64,000 nt of DNA from Sphingobium sp. WTD-1 (GCF_030128825.1 NZ_CP119127.1:3833501-3897500), one strand, 5' to 3'. Shown: positions 8,105 to 17,799, numbered from the stretch's first letter. Numbers and translations: made by a program. The notes: generated by a model from the sequence alone, not told the origin.

Positions 8105-9709
8105 ATGGCAGTCAGCCGACGGGACGCATTGCTGGCGACGGCTTCGGCGGCGCTGGCGGGTGGTTTGAGCGAGGCGCGGGCGGCGCCCCCTGCTCCACCG
8201 GCCACGCCTGCCCCCGCGCCCGACTGGCGGCGCGGCTTCGACAATCAGCGCATCGCCGATCTGGGCGATGGCCGCTTCCTCAATCCGCTGATCGCGGGCG
8301 ACCATCCCGATCCCACCATCCTGAAGGATGGCGCAGATTATTACATGACCTTCTCGACCTTCGATTCCTATCCCGGCCTCATCATCTGGCATTCGCGCGA
8401 TCTGGTGAACTGGCGGCCGATCGGCCCGGCGCTTCACCGGAATATCGGATCGGTCTGGGCGCCTGAACTGTGCAAGCACAAGGGCCGCTATTATCTCTAC
8501 ATCCCGGTCAAGGCATCGCCCAACACCAGCTATGTGATCTGGGCGGACCGGATCGAGGGGCCGTGGAGCGATCCGATCGACCTCAATCTGCCCAATCATA
8601 TCGACCCCGGCCATGCGGTGGGCGAGGATGGATCCCGCTGGCTGTTCCTGTCGGGCGGCGACCGGGTGCGCCTGACCGACGATGGCCTGGCGACCGTCGG
8701 CCAGCCCGAACATGTCTATGATCCCTGGCACTATCCCGACGACTGGGATGTAGAGGGTTTCTCGCCCGAAGGCCCCAAGATTTTGCGCCATAAGGAATGG
8801 TTCTATCTGGTGACCGCCGTGGGCGGCACGGCGGGTCCGCCGACCGGCCATATGGTGATCGCCGCCCGATCGCGGTCGATCCATGGCCCCTGGGAAAATT
8901 GCCCGGCCAACCCGATCGTGCGCACCGTCGACCGCGCCGAAAAATGGTGGTCGCGCGGCCATGCCACCCTGGTCGAGGGGCCGGACGGCAGCTGGTGGTC
9001 GGTCTATCATGGCTATGAAAATGGTTATTGGACATTGGGGCGGCAGACCTTGCTCGACCCGATCGAATGGACGGCGGACGGCTGGTTCCGCATGACCGGC
9101 GGCGACCTGTCGCAACCAATCGCCAAGCCGAGGGGCGGTCAGGCCGGGCCGCATGGGCAACCACTGTCGGACGATTTCAGCGCATTGCACATCGGATCGC
9201 GCTGGAACTTCTTCAAGCCGGCGCCGCAGGAGGCGCAGCGCGCGCGGGTCGAAGGCGGGTCGCTGATCCTGAAGGCCAGCGGCACCGCGCCGTCCAGTTC
9301 GTCGCCACTGCTGCTGGTCGCGGGCGACCAGGCCTATCAGTTTGAATGCACGGTCGAGATTGCGCCGGGTGGCGTCGCCGGCCTGCTGCTCTTCTATGAC
9401 GAGCAGCTTTATTGCGGGCTTGGCTTCGATCAGGAACGCTTCGTCACGCATCAATATGGGATAGAGCGCGGCCGCCCCGCCAACCCCCATGGCCGCCGGA
9501 TGCGGATGCGCGTTACCAACGACCGGCACATCATCCGCTTTCACATCAGCGGGGATGACGGCAAGAGCTGGAAGCGCTTCGACCGGGGCATGGAAGTGTC
9601 GGGCTATCACCATAATGTGCGCGGCGGCTTCCTGATGCTGCGCCCCGGCCTCTATTCTGCCGGTGCGGGGGAAGCGCGCTTCACCGATTTTCGTTTTCGC
9701 GCGCTCTAG
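8105..9709 (+). CDS. secreted GH43 glycoside hydrolase
   Basis: A 534-residue protein with a twin-arginine-like signal (SRRDALLATASAALAGGL). Residues about 60-345 are a five-bladed GH43 domain: DHPDPTILKDGADYYMT carries the general base Asp, and EGFSPEGPKIL carries the general acid Glu. Residues about 355-530 form a C-terminal beta-sandwich of the kind found in GH43 beta-xylosidases and arabinofuranosidases. The likely role is trimming arabinose or xylose side chains from plant cell-wall polysaccharide in the periplasm or outside. The operator upstream ties it to the pectin regulon 8-15 kb away, so arabinan/pectin side chains are the best guess. GAGAGG upstream supports the ATG. Exact substrate is not determined. 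Confidence 0.85.
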   Translation: MAVSRRDALLATASAALAGGLSEARAAPPAPPATPAPAPDWRRGFDNQRIADLGDGRFLNPLIAGDHPDPTILKDGADYYMTFSTFDSYPGLIIWHSRDLVNWRPIGPALHRNIGSVWAPELCKHKGRYYLYIPVKASPNTSYVIWADRIEGPWSDPIDLNLPNHIDPGHAVGEDGSRWLFLSGGDRVRLTDDGLATVGQPEHVYDPWHYPDDWDVEGFSPEGPKILRHKEWFYLVTAVGGTAGPPTGHMVIAARSRSIHGPWENCPANPIVRTVDRAEKWWSRGHATLVEGPDGSWWSVYHGYENGYWTLGRQTLLDPIEWTADGWFRMTGGDLSQPIAKPRGGQAGPHGQPLSDDFSALHIGSRWNFFKPAPQEAQRARVEGGSLILKASGTAPSSSSPLLLVAGDQAYQFECTVEIAPGGVAGLLLFYDEQLYCGLGFDQERFVTHQYGIERGRPANPHGRRMRMRVTNDRHIIRFHISGDDGKSWKRFDRGMEVSGYHHNVRGGFLMLRPGLYSAGAGEARFTDFRFRAL

Positions 9710-10085
9710 GCCGATTGGGGCCAACACGGGACGCGACAGTCGAAGTTCACAGTGTCGTGCAGGCTATTTCGGACCAATGCGCCGGTAAAGCGCCTGCGAC
9801 GCGCCGGTGACGCGCCTATAACGCGACAGCGGCGAGAGAAACGGGTCACGCCCGCGCGCCTTCGACGCGACGCTGACGCGACAGTGAAGCGACAGCCGCG
9901 CGACAGGCGGAGAGTCTGGTAAGGAGATGGGACGGCGTTTGCATGCCCAACGGTAGATCAGAGATGGGCCGAGTAGGAAAGCCGGGGCAGCGTCGCGAAA
10001 GCCCACCCCGCTGCGACTAGCGCGCTGCGTGCGCAAGTCTCGCTGCCCCTCCCCGTTTATGGAAGGGGCATGGCAAGCCCCAGCC
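9710..10085. repeat. non-coding spacer with twelve 11-bp tandem units (9775-9906)
   Basis: No gene is supported in this 376-bp spacer between convergent genes. Positions 9775-9906 divide exactly into twelve contiguous 11-bp units. The best-conserved form is TGACGCGACAG (9874-9884), with relatives TAACGCGACAG (9819-9829), CGACGCGCCGG (9797-9807), TGAAGCGACAG (9885-9895) and CCGCGCGACAG (9896-9906); units at 9830 and 9841 are degenerate. An isolated copy of the core lies at 9729-9739. Because 11 is not a multiple of three, a coding repeat is unlikely. A short inverted repeat at 10044-10050/10064-10070 may terminate the leftward PepSY operon. Confidence 0.7.
10044..10070 (-). terminator. possible terminator of the PepSY/TonB-receptor operon
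   Basis: TGCCCCT (10044-10050) pairs with AGGGGCA (10064-10070) around a 13-nt loop, 16 bp beyond the end of the leftward PepSY gene. No U-run follows on the minus strand, so the call is weak. Confidence 0.3.
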
Positions 10086-11579
10086 CTAGACCTTGGCTGG
10101 CGCGCGACTGCGGCGCAGGGCGAGCAACAGGCCGAGGCCGCCGGCAAGCAGCAACAGATCGACCAGTAGCCCCTGCCCGCCCGCCAGCAGCGGGGCGCCG
10201 TGAAGCAGCGCCACCGCCAGAAGCCCCGCGACCAGCGCCCATTGCAGGCCGCGCGACAGGCGCGGACCGGGCAGCGCCTTCGCCATGCCGGCGGCCAGCA
10301 CCGACAGGATGGTGAGGCCGAGCCAGGCCAGCGGCAGCGGTGCTTGCGGCAGGGCGAAGGCCAGAACAGCGGTGAGGACGAGGATGACCGGCTGCCCCCA
10401 GCAGATCGCGGCCCAGATCCGTTCCCATTGCGGCGCCGGCCGGCCGCGATCGCGGCGGCGGGCCAGCCAGATGGTCACGCCGCTGGAGGTGACGATGCAG
10501 AGTGCAATGCCGAGCAGGCCATAGGCGATCCGCACGGGCAGCCCGCCGAACCAGCCGAAATGCAGCTGGCCGATGCCGCTCAGCATCCGGGTGCCGGCGA
10601 CCAGATCCTGCGGCCGTTCCTGATGGAGCAGTTGCCCCCGCGCATCATATTGCACCTCGTCCTGCTGGGTCAGCAAGTGCGGCCGGCCGCTATGGATCGA
10701 GATGCGCATATCGGCGCGGCCGGGCCGTTCGACCATGATATTGTCCGCGACGGCCGCCGGCGCGCGGGCGCGGGCATCGGCGATCAACCGGGCGATATCG
10801 GGAATGGGCACGGCACGCGCGTCAACCTTGGGCGGCGGATCGAGGAAGAGTTCATAGACCTTCCCCATGTCGCCGCGATAGAGCAGCATCGCCAGCATCG
10901 CGACGATGATGGTGCTGAGGCCCAGCAGCGCGCCGGTCAGCGCCAGGGTGAAGTGAAAGGGCAAGGCCCAGATGCCGAGGCGATTGTGCAAATCCGCCTC
11001 CTGCAGGCGGCGCGAACCGCCCAGGCGCAGGTGGAAGGCATCGCGCAGGACGCGCGGATGCGCCAATATGCCCGACACCAGGGAGGAGAGCAGCGCCACC
11101 CCGGTCAGGCCGACGATGAACTGCCCCCAACTGCGCGGCAGATGCAGGTTGATATGGAGGTGGATCAGGAATTCGGTCCAGACCGCTTCGAGATCGGACA
11201 GCGCACCATCGGCCGCCAAGGCCCATTTATGTTCATAGGTCGCGCTGAAGGCCGTGAGGCTGGCGCCATCCTGTTTCGCGGTGGGCATCGACAGATAGAG
11301 GGCGGTGTCGGGCGGCGCGCGTCTGGCCGCTTCGGCGATGGCGCGGGCGGCCGAGGCATCCGACAGGCTGGTCACCACCGGCGTCGCCGGCACTTCCCAC
11401 CGCTCCAGATCGGGCGCGAACACGGCGACCGTGCCGGTCAGGCAGACGATATAGATGATCGCGGCAAAGGCGAGGCCCAGCACCGAATGGCTGCTGAGCA
11501 CCGATCGCACCGTTTCGGGCGACAAGGGCCAGCGCCATTTCTTTGGCCGGCTGTTGGTCTGGACGCTCTGGTCGTTCAT
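10086..11579 (-). CDS. PepSY-associated transmembrane protein (iron uptake-associated)
   Basis: A 497-residue membrane protein of the PepSY_TM family. A first helix (VLGLAFAAIIYIVCLTGTVAVF, about residues 33-55) is followed by a periplasmic PepSY region, a central pair of helices (FIVGLTGVALLSSLVSGIL; WALPFHFTLALTGALLGLS), a second PepSY-like region and four or more C-terminal helices. Conserved histidines in LIHLHINLHLPR and LHFGWFGG could bind heme or metal. Such proteins commonly sit with siderophore receptors and are thought to reduce or process ferric complexes in the inner membrane. The ATG at 11579 overlaps the stop of the preceding gene (ATGA); upstream in-frame sequence lies inside that gene. 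Confidence 0.82.
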   Translation of the reverse strand: MNDQSVQTNSRPKKWRWPLSPETVRSVLSSHSVLGLAFAAIIYIVCLTGTVAVFAPDLERWEVPATPVVTSLSDASAARAIAEAARRAPPDTALYLSMPTAKQDGASLTAFSATYEHKWALAADGALSDLEAVWTEFLIHLHINLHLPRSWGQFIVGLTGVALLSSLVSGILAHPRVLRDAFHLRLGGSRRLQEADLHNRLGIWALPFHFTLALTGALLGLSTIIVAMLAMLLYRGDMGKVYELFLDPPPKVDARAVPIPDIARLIADARARAPAAVADNIMVERPGRADMRISIHSGRPHLLTQQDEVQYDARGQLLHQERPQDLVAGTRMLSGIGQLHFGWFGGLPVRIAYGLLGIALCIVTSSGVTIWLARRRDRGRPAPQWERIWAAICWGQPVILVLTAVLAFALPQAPLPLAWLGLTILSVLAAGMAKALPGPRLSRGLQWALVAGLLAVALLHGAPLLAGGQGLLVDLLLLAGGLGLLLALRRSRAPAKV

Positions 11580-12139
11580 GCGGCCCCTCCCAAGGCGGCA
11601 AGGCCGAAGCCGATGATGCTGGCGCCGACCAGCACGGCAGTGGCGCGCAGGAGGCGACGGTCCGCCAGGGTCCAGGTCATGGCCAGCCCCCACAGGATCG
11701 GCAGCAACAGGCCGCCAAGCACGATCCGGGTGCGCGGATCACCGGGCAAATAGACGGTGACGCAAAAGGCGACACCCATCGCCGCCGTCATGCCGAGCGG
11801 CCCGGCGAGCAAGGCGCGGAGCATCCCGCGCCAGAAGCGGCCGGGTTCCTCCAGCGGCTCGGGCGCGACATCGCCGTCGCGCACCCGCGCCGCCTTGCGC
11901 CGGACCCGGCCGAACCAGATGATGGCGAGCGCACCGATCCCCTCCATCGCCAGTCCCAAGGCCAGCCCCTTGACCGGCCCGATCAGCAGGAAAGCGGCGA
12001 CCAGCAGGCCGATCAATATGGCCCATCCCGCCAGCAGCAGGCCGGGCATAGAGCGATCCCGCCGCACCCAGGAGCGGCGCAGCAGGGCAGCACCCAGGGC
12101 GCCGCCCGCGATGAGCAGCAGGCTGGCGAGCGCGATCAC
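11576..12139 (-). CDS. small polytopic membrane protein of the receptor-PepSY operon
   Basis: A 187-residue protein with about five hydrophobic helices and a charged cytosolic loop in the middle (RRKAARVRDGDVAPEPLEEP). I do not recognise the family. The GTG start at 12139 overlaps the TonB-receptor stop (GTGA), and its own stop overlaps the PepSY gene start, so three genes are translationally chained. In other siderophore receptor operons, small membrane proteins (for example DUF3325/DUF3649 types) hold this position; whether this is related cannot be told. A role in ferric-siderophore handling is inferred from context. Confidence 0.75.
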   Translation of the reverse strand: MIALASLLLIAGGALGAALLRRSWVRRDRSMPGLLLAGWAILIGLLVAAFLLIGPVKGLALGLAMEGIGALAIIWFGRVRRKAARVRDGDVAPEPLEEPGRFWRGMLRALLAGPLGMTAAMGVAFCVTVYLPGDPRTRIVLGGLLLPILWGLAMTWTLADRRLLRATAVLVGASIIGFGLAALGGAA

Positions 12140-14433
12140 CAATGGACGCTCGCGCCGACGCCGACGGTCTGGGGTTCGCCCAGGATCGCCTGATGAATCG
12201 CGGCATATTGGTACTGCATATAATCTTCGTTGAGGATGTTGCGGGCGAAGACGAACAGCGACCAATGATCGGTTTCATAACCGATCTTGCCATTCACGAC
12301 CGTGCGGCCGCCGACCTTGTACTGGCCCTGATCCTGACCGACCCCGGTGAAGACCGACGACCGGTAATTGGCGTTGAGATTGGCTACGAAGCCCGGCCCG
12401 AACTGCGCATTGATGCCGCCTGACAGGGTCCAGCGCGGTGCATAGGGGAATTGGGTGTCGGTGAGGTCAACCGTGCTGGTCGCCCCTGCGGGCAGGACGA
12501 AATCGGTGAATTTGGTGCGGACATGGCCGACCGAGCCATAGAGATCGATGCCGCGCGCGATAGTGGCATTCGCTTCCACCTCAAACCCGTAAAGATGCGA
12601 TCCGGCCGCGTTCACCGTGTTGTAATCATAGGCATTCTGGCCGAAATAGGCGGTGACCTGCTGGTCCTTCCACGTCATATAGAAGGCATTGGCATTGAGC
12701 GTCAGGCGCCCGTCCAGCCATTTCGAGCGCAGCGAGCCTTCATAGTTCCAGCTATATTCCGGATCATAGGCGACCAGCAGGGCGCGGGCCGGGTTCTGGC
12801 TGGAGCCGCCCGAGCGATAGGCGCGCTGGACGGTGAAAGCGGTGGTGAGGTCCGGCGTCCAGTCCATGCTGATCCCGGCCTTGGGCAGGAAGGCGTTGAA
12901 GCTGCGGCTGTTGGACGCCAGCGGCGAGGAAGCGTCGGCGACCAGCCCCAGAACGCCCTGGTTGATCAGCGAAATGATCGGGGCATAGGCCGCGCCGAGG
13001 AAATTGGCATCGGGCAGCGTGCCGTTGAAGGTCGCCACCGTTTGCGCGGCATAGCGGTTGCGCTCATGATCGTAGCGGAAGCCGCCGATCAGGGTCAGCC
13101 GGTCGGTCAGCTTGAAACGGGCGTCGCCGAACAGCGCCATCGTCTCCACCTTTTCGGGCTGGTCGGCCGAATAGGCGACCGGGATGACCGGCAGTTGTGC
13201 TGCATAGGCATTACTGAGGAAAGTCGCCTGCGCCGCGGTCGCGCCATTGGCGCGCAGCAGGGCGGCGATGGTGGCGGTCGGCGTATCGATGTTCACCCGG
13301 CTATTCTGGTCGATGCTGCCGGTGCGGCGATAATACCAGGCGCCCAGCAGGCCGCTCAGCCGTTCGCCATCATAGTTGAGGCGCATTTCCTGGGTCAGGG
13401 TGCGGTAATTATAGCGATTGTCGATCGCCTGGATATCCTGCGGCGTGCCGTCGGTATCGATCACCGAATGGACGCGCGAGCGGTTCCAGGAGGTGACGCT
13501 CGACAGTTTCAGCCCCTGGGCCAGCGGATAGCTGATGGTGAAGACGGCAAGGTCGCTGTCGATCTTGCCCCGGCTGGGCTGGTCGCCGGTGGCGACGCGA
13601 TGGTTGAAATAATTGGGCACGTCGGTCCGCGCATATTCGTAGAGATAGCCGCCGTCGCGCCGCACACGATTATAGCTGGCGACCGCCTCCAGCCCCGGAA
13701 TGGCCTGGGGCGTCCATTTGATCTTGCCGCGCAGATTGAGTGATTCCAGCGCGTCGCTATATTCGTCGCGGGTGACATTGTAGATGAGGCCGCGATCGTT
13801 GCGGCGCTCGGCCGACAGGCGGATGCCCAACTCATCCTTGATGATCGGTCCGCCGATCGCGGCGGAGAAGGTGCGATCATCATATTCGCTCCACAGCACG
13901 CGCGCGTCACCGCCCCAACGGGTCAGCGAGGGATCCTTGCTGGTGATGACGATGCCGCCGGCCAGCGCGTTGAGACCCTGGATGGTCGATTGCGGGCCAC
14001 GCAGCACTTCCACCTGCTGCACATCCCAAAGGTCAGTCGGGCCGCCATAGAGCGCCCATTTGGGCACCGGCGCGCCATCGACATAGACGCTGGCGGCGTC
14101 TGCCTGCCCGCCCGCGCCGACGCCGCTGTTGCTGATGCCGCGGATGGTGAAGCCGGACGAACCATAGGTTTCGGACAGGTTGGCGGTGCGGTTATAGACA
14201 TCCTGGATGGTGATCAGCGCCTCGCGCTCGATCGTCTCGGGCGTGACGACGGCGATGCTGGTCGGGGTCTGCTGCAGGGTGCGGGCGCTCTTTTCACCAG
14301 TGACGATGATGTCGGCGCGGGCCTGGTCCATATCGGCATCCGGCACCTGCCCCGCCAGTGCTGGGCTGGCCAGAGCAGCACCGGCCAGTGCGACGATCGC
14401 CGCCCCGGAAAAGAAGAAAGACGACCGCACCAT
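12136..14433 (-). CDS. TonB-dependent siderophore-type receptor
   Basis: A 765-residue outer-membrane receptor with a signal peptide ending SPALA-G, a plug domain (about residues 45-160) containing DIIVTGEK, TIRGISNSGVG and VEVLRGPQSTIQG, and a 22-strand barrel ending with Trp (GASVHW). The plug resembles ferric-siderophore receptors (FyuA/FecA-like) rather than the polysaccharide-type receptor next to it, and the downstream PepSY protein fits iron uptake. ATG 14433 is preceded by a GGGGG stretch (14437-14442 region); a TTG four codons upstream is less likely. Substrate is not known; no clear Fur box was recognised upstream. Confidence 0.88.
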   Translation of the reverse strand: MVRSSFFFSGAAIVALAGAALASPALAGQVPDADMDQARADIIVTGEKSARTLQQTPTSIAVVTPETIEREALITIQDVYNRTANLSETYGSSGFTIRGISNSGVGAGGQADAASVYVDGAPVPKWALYGGPTDLWDVQQVEVLRGPQSTIQGLNALAGGIVITSKDPSLTRWGGDARVLWSEYDDRTFSAAIGGPIIKDELGIRLSAERRNDRGLIYNVTRDEYSDALESLNLRGKIKWTPQAIPGLEAVASYNRVRRDGGYLYEYARTDVPNYFNHRVATGDQPSRGKIDSDLAVFTISYPLAQGLKLSSVTSWNRSRVHSVIDTDGTPQDIQAIDNRYNYRTLTQEMRLNYDGERLSGLLGAWYYRRTGSIDQNSRVNIDTPTATIAALLRANGATAAQATFLSNAYAAQLPVIPVAYSADQPEKVETMALFGDARFKLTDRLTLIGGFRYDHERNRYAAQTVATFNGTLPDANFLGAAYAPIISLINQGVLGLVADASSPLASNSRSFNAFLPKAGISMDWTPDLTTAFTVQRAYRSGGSSQNPARALLVAYDPEYSWNYEGSLRSKWLDGRLTLNANAFYMTWKDQQVTAYFGQNAYDYNTVNAAGSHLYGFEVEANATIARGIDLYGSVGHVRTKFTDFVLPAGATSTVDLTDTQFPYAPRWTLSGGINAQFGPGFVANLNANYRSSVFTGVGQDQGQYKVGGRTVVNGKIGYETDHWSLFVFARNILNEDYMQYQYAAIHQAILGEPQTVGVGASVHW

Positions 14434-14622
14434 ATGAACCCCCAAATATTCTTGGCGGCGCCATATTTGAAAACGCTAACGCGAGTCAATGTCATTATAT
14501 GAATGGACTATTGCCGCTGCCTGCCCGGCGTCGCCCCTGCCGCACCGCCGGGCCCAAGAAAAAGGGCCAGCCACCTCGTGCAGAAGGCGGCTGGCCCGTG
14601 ACGGCGCGACCCGAAGGGAGGA
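14434..14622. other. spacer between two TonB-receptor genes
   Basis: Holds the promoter region of the leftward siderophore receptor (relatively AT-rich 14441-14510, with ATTGACT on the minus strand near 14486) and the terminator of the next receptor. No ACCGGT operator is present here, so the siderophore operon is not expected to belong to the pectin regulon. Confidence 0.5.
14564..14597 (-). terminator. intrinsic terminator of the pectin-island TonB receptor
   Basis: GGGCCAGCC (14564-14572) and GGCTGGCCC (14589-14597) form a 9-bp stem. On the minus strand it is followed by a T-rich run (forward AAGAAAAA at 14556-14563), the classical intrinsic terminator pattern, 26 bp past the receptor stop. 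Confidence 0.8.
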
Positions 14623-17505
14623 TTACATTTTCACGCGCGCGCCGAACTGGAAGGTGCGGCCGAAATGATTATACTCATAGTTGCGATTGGCATCGAGGTC
14701 GGTGTAGCGGCCGCGATATTCGTCGGTCAGATTGATGCCGTCGAGGGTGAATTCCAGCCAGTCAGTCGCCTTGTAACGGACCGAGGCGTCGACATTGACG
14801 GTCGAATTATAGCCTTCGAAGACATTGCCGGTACCGCTGTTCTGGTCGCTATAAGGCCCGCGATAGCTGGCAGAGACGCGCGCGCTGAAGCGGTTGTCGT
14901 CATAATAGAGGGTGCCGTTATAGGCCCGCTTCGACACGCCGAACAACGTGTTCTCCCGCGCGACATTGACCAGGCCGCCACCCGGCACGACCGCCGGCCC
15001 CGACACATTATAGGTCGCGTTTGAATCGATGAAGGTCGCGTTCGCCAGGATGCCGAAATGCTTGAAGATGCCCGGCAGGAAGGTGAAGGGCAGTTGTAGC
15101 GCGATTTCCGCGCCCTTGAGCGAGGCGCCGGTGCCGTTGACCGTGGTCGCGATGGTCCAGATCGGTTCGGCCTGCAGCGCGGGATTGAGCGCGGCGGGCG
15201 AGGAACTGACCAGCACCGAGGCCGGCAGGCCGGTTTCCGCGAAGGTCGCGTTGGAAATGGTAGCGGCGACCGGGAAGCTCTGCACATCCTTCTTGAACAG
15301 GGCGACCGAGAAGAGCGACTGGGGCGCGAAATACCATTCGACAGCGAGGTCATAGGCGGTCGCACGATAGGGATTGAGATAGGGATTGCCGTAGCTGACA
15401 CGATATTGGAAGCCGTCGGCCGAACCACCCGGCGTCAGGCTGCCCAACGTCGGGCGGGTCATCACGTCGGCCACCGCCGCGCGAATGACCAGCTTGTCGG
15501 TCGGGAACAGGGCCAGGTTGGCGGCCGGCAGCCAATCCTCATAGCTGCGCTTGATCGTCACCGGGATGCCGCCATTGAGGCCGGTCGAGCGCTGGTCGGT
15601 CTTGGCATAGCGCATGCCCGCGTTCAGCGCATATTCGAGGCCGAACAGGTCGCCCTTGGCATCGAACTGGAAATAGCCGCCGGTCACTTCCTCGCGCACC
15701 GACCGGTTGTTGCCGACGTCGAGCGCCAGTGCGCGATCATAGAGCTTGGTGTAGGCGGTCGCCGTGTCGAGGTTCGGGATCAGCCACTGGGTGGTCGTGC
15801 CCGACGGCTGGCCCGCCTTGCCCAGGGTGAAGAGTTCACTCAATTCCGGCGTGGCCTGGAAGCCATAGACGGCGCTCGGGCCGAACAGGCTGGTCGGCGA
15901 GCAGGTGATGGTGCCCAGCACCAGATCCTTGCCGCCATTGCCGCAGACCGCGGTATCGCGCTGATAGCCGACGGTCTTGAAGTCGAACCGGCGCCACATC
16001 GAACCGACCTTCACGGTCAGCCCCTCCGCCGCGTCCCATTCGGTGCGCAACTGCGCGGTCTTGAACCGGTTGGTGGTGTTGGACGGACGGTCGCGGATTT
16101 CGGCAAGCTGGAAATTGGCCGGATCGGTCACGCTGGTGCCGAAGGTCAGCTTGGGATGCTTCATGTCGCTATAGTCATAGCTATAGCCCTGGGCATCGCG
16201 ATCGTCGAAGACCACCGTGGTTTCGACCGGAATATCGGCGTTGGATTTGGACAGGCCGCCCAGCAGGGTGAAGCGGAACTTGTCCGTCACATCCTGATCC
16301 CAGGTGCCACCGATCTGATAGAATTCGGTGCTCGACTTGCGCAGATAATGTTCGGTGCGGACCCAGGCGTCGTTGAGCGTCGCCGAGATCATGTTGCCAT
16401 TATCGTCATAGACCGGATTGACGACATTGATCGACCGCTCGTTGGAGCGCAGCAATACCTCGCCCCATTTCTCCTCGCGGGTTTCCTTGAAGCGCGAATA
16501 GAGGCCGTCGATCGAGATCTTGGTCGCGTCGGTCGGCGCGAACTGCACCGATCCGGTCAGGCCCAGCCGCTCACGATCATGGCGCACCTCGCCATAGCGC
16601 GGGATGCGGGGGTGGAAGGACAGCGCGGCCTGATCGCAGGCTGCGCTGGCACGATAGGTGCCGCCCGAATTGGGCTGGGTGAAACAGGCCGTGCCATCGA
16701 CATTGTCGAAGCGGGCCTGGGCCCAGCGCACGCTGTTATTGCCCAGTTCCTTGGTGTCGAGCGTCGAATAGGCCGCCGAAAGGGCGACGCCGAAGCGCCC
16801 GTCCGCCGATTTCCAGGACGCGATGCCGGCCAGGCGCGGCCCCCAATTCTTGGCCAGATCATTATAGGAGGCGGTCGCCGACCCGACGAGGGTCAACCCT
16901 TCCTTGCCGCCGAGCGGATTGCCGGTGTTAAGATCGACCACGGCGCCGAGCGAGCCTTCATCCAGCGAGGCTTCGGCCGTCTTGTGGACGACCAGCGAGC
17001 TGAACAGTTCGGACGCGAAGACGTTGAAATCGAAGGAGCGATCGCGGTTCGAGCTGGCACCATCGGTCGAGGTGGCGACCGTTTCCAGCCCGTTGACGCG
17101 CACACGGGTGAACTGCGCACCAAGGCCGCGCACGGTGATCGCGCGCCCTTCGCCACCATCACGCTGGATCGAGATGCCGGGGATACGCTGAAGGGATTCC
17201 GCAAGATTTTGGTCGGGGAACTTGGCGATATCCTCCGCCACGATCGCATCGACCGAACTGACCGACTGGCGCTTGAGGTTGATCGCCGCGCCCAGCGACT
17301 GGCGGAAACCGGTGACGATGATGTCGGATTCCTGGGCTGCGGCATCCGCCTGCCGCTGATCCGGCGCAACCGCAGCATCGCCCTGCACGGACTGAGCCTG
17401 GGCATTTTGGGCCTGAGCGGCGGAAACGCAGGCAATGGCGCATGCCAGGGTCGAGGCTGCGGACAGCCATTTCCGGGCGGACGAAGCCTGTACGAACGCA
17501 ATCAT
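14623..17505 (-). CDS. TonB-dependent receptor, TonB-Xanth-Caul type (oligogalacturonide uptake likely)
   Basis: A 960-residue receptor with a signal peptide (ACVSAAQA-Q), a plug domain with DIIVTGFRQSLG, ITVRGLGAQFTRVRVNG and LGAVVDLNTGNPLGG, and a long barrel ending in GARVKM. DIIVTGFR, the AESLQRIPGISIQRDGGEG stretch and the length are typical of TIGR01782 receptors that import plant carbohydrates in sphingomonads, xanthomonads and caulobacters. It is divergent from a pectate lyase and has an ACCGGT operator 65 bp upstream, so import of pectin oligomers is the natural inference. ATG 17505 is chosen for GGAGGG (minus strand) 8-13 bp upstream; an ATG nine codons earlier lacks this. Confidence 0.9.
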   Translation of the reverse strand: MIAFVQASSARKWLSAASTLACAIACVSAAQAQNAQAQSVQGDAAVAPDQRQADAAAQESDIIVTGFRQSLGAAINLKRQSVSSVDAIVAEDIAKFPDQNLAESLQRIPGISIQRDGGEGRAITVRGLGAQFTRVRVNGLETVATSTDGASSNRDRSFDFNVFASELFSSLVVHKTAEASLDEGSLGAVVDLNTGNPLGGKEGLTLVGSATASYNDLAKNWGPRLAGIASWKSADGRFGVALSAAYSTLDTKELGNNSVRWAQARFDNVDGTACFTQPNSGGTYRASAACDQAALSFHPRIPRYGEVRHDRERLGLTGSVQFAPTDATKISIDGLYSRFKETREEKWGEVLLRSNERSINVVNPVYDDNGNMISATLNDAWVRTEHYLRKSSTEFYQIGGTWDQDVTDKFRFTLLGGLSKSNADIPVETTVVFDDRDAQGYSYDYSDMKHPKLTFGTSVTDPANFQLAEIRDRPSNTTNRFKTAQLRTEWDAAEGLTVKVGSMWRRFDFKTVGYQRDTAVCGNGGKDLVLGTITCSPTSLFGPSAVYGFQATPELSELFTLGKAGQPSGTTTQWLIPNLDTATAYTKLYDRALALDVGNNRSVREEVTGGYFQFDAKGDLFGLEYALNAGMRYAKTDQRSTGLNGGIPVTIKRSYEDWLPAANLALFPTDKLVIRAAVADVMTRPTLGSLTPGGSADGFQYRVSYGNPYLNPYRATAYDLAVEWYFAPQSLFSVALFKKDVQSFPVAATISNATFAETGLPASVLVSSSPAALNPALQAEPIWTIATTVNGTGASLKGAEIALQLPFTFLPGIFKHFGILANATFIDSNATYNVSGPAVVPGGGLVNVARENTLFGVSKRAYNGTLYYDDNRFSARVSASYRGPYSDQNSGTGNVFEGYNSTVNVDASVRYKATDWLEFTLDGINLTDEYRGRYTDLDANRNYEYNHFGRTFQFGARVKM

Positions 17506-17569
17506 AGAAACATCCCTCCATATTTCCGCCACGCCTCTTTGGGGGTGCGGCCCGATGTTGTCCCCTTTA

Positions 17570-17583
17570 AGACACCGGTGTCA
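17570..17583. promoter_or_regulatory. ACCGGT operator copy 2, TonB receptor side
   Basis: AGACACCGGTGTCA; the inner 12 bases GACACCGGTGTC are a perfect palindrome, the best of the five copies. It lies 65 bp before the receptor start. Confidence 0.7.
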
Positions 17584-17799
17584 GCAATGTTTGATACGAG
17601 CACAGGACAATGTCAATGTCATCGAAGGAAAATATGCGGCGCACCCTTACCCCAGCCCTGCCCGGCAGGATTTCGGAAAAAATGGGTTCGACGGATATAA
17701 AGAGCCTGACAATCGCGGCGGGAACGCACTGATGTTCGTGTCGGGATAGCCCAAAACGCGCTGTCGCAACCAATCCGCATCCTCATCAAAAGGCAAGAA

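Noticed and set aside
9775..9906. CRISPR array
   Set aside because: Units are 11 bp and contiguous, without spacers; no cas genes are present.
9764..10147. A 127-codon minus-strand frame across the 11-bp repeats
   Set aside because: The 11-bp period shifts frame each unit, composition is unlike a protein, and there is no ribosome site.
14434..14520. Fur box upstream of the siderophore receptor
   Set aside because: The AT-rich stretch does not give a convincing 19-bp Fur palindrome by eye.
15406..17700. A 764-codon plus-strand frame opposite the TonB receptor
   Set aside because: Shadow of the receptor gene; no recognisable domain and the receptor is complete.
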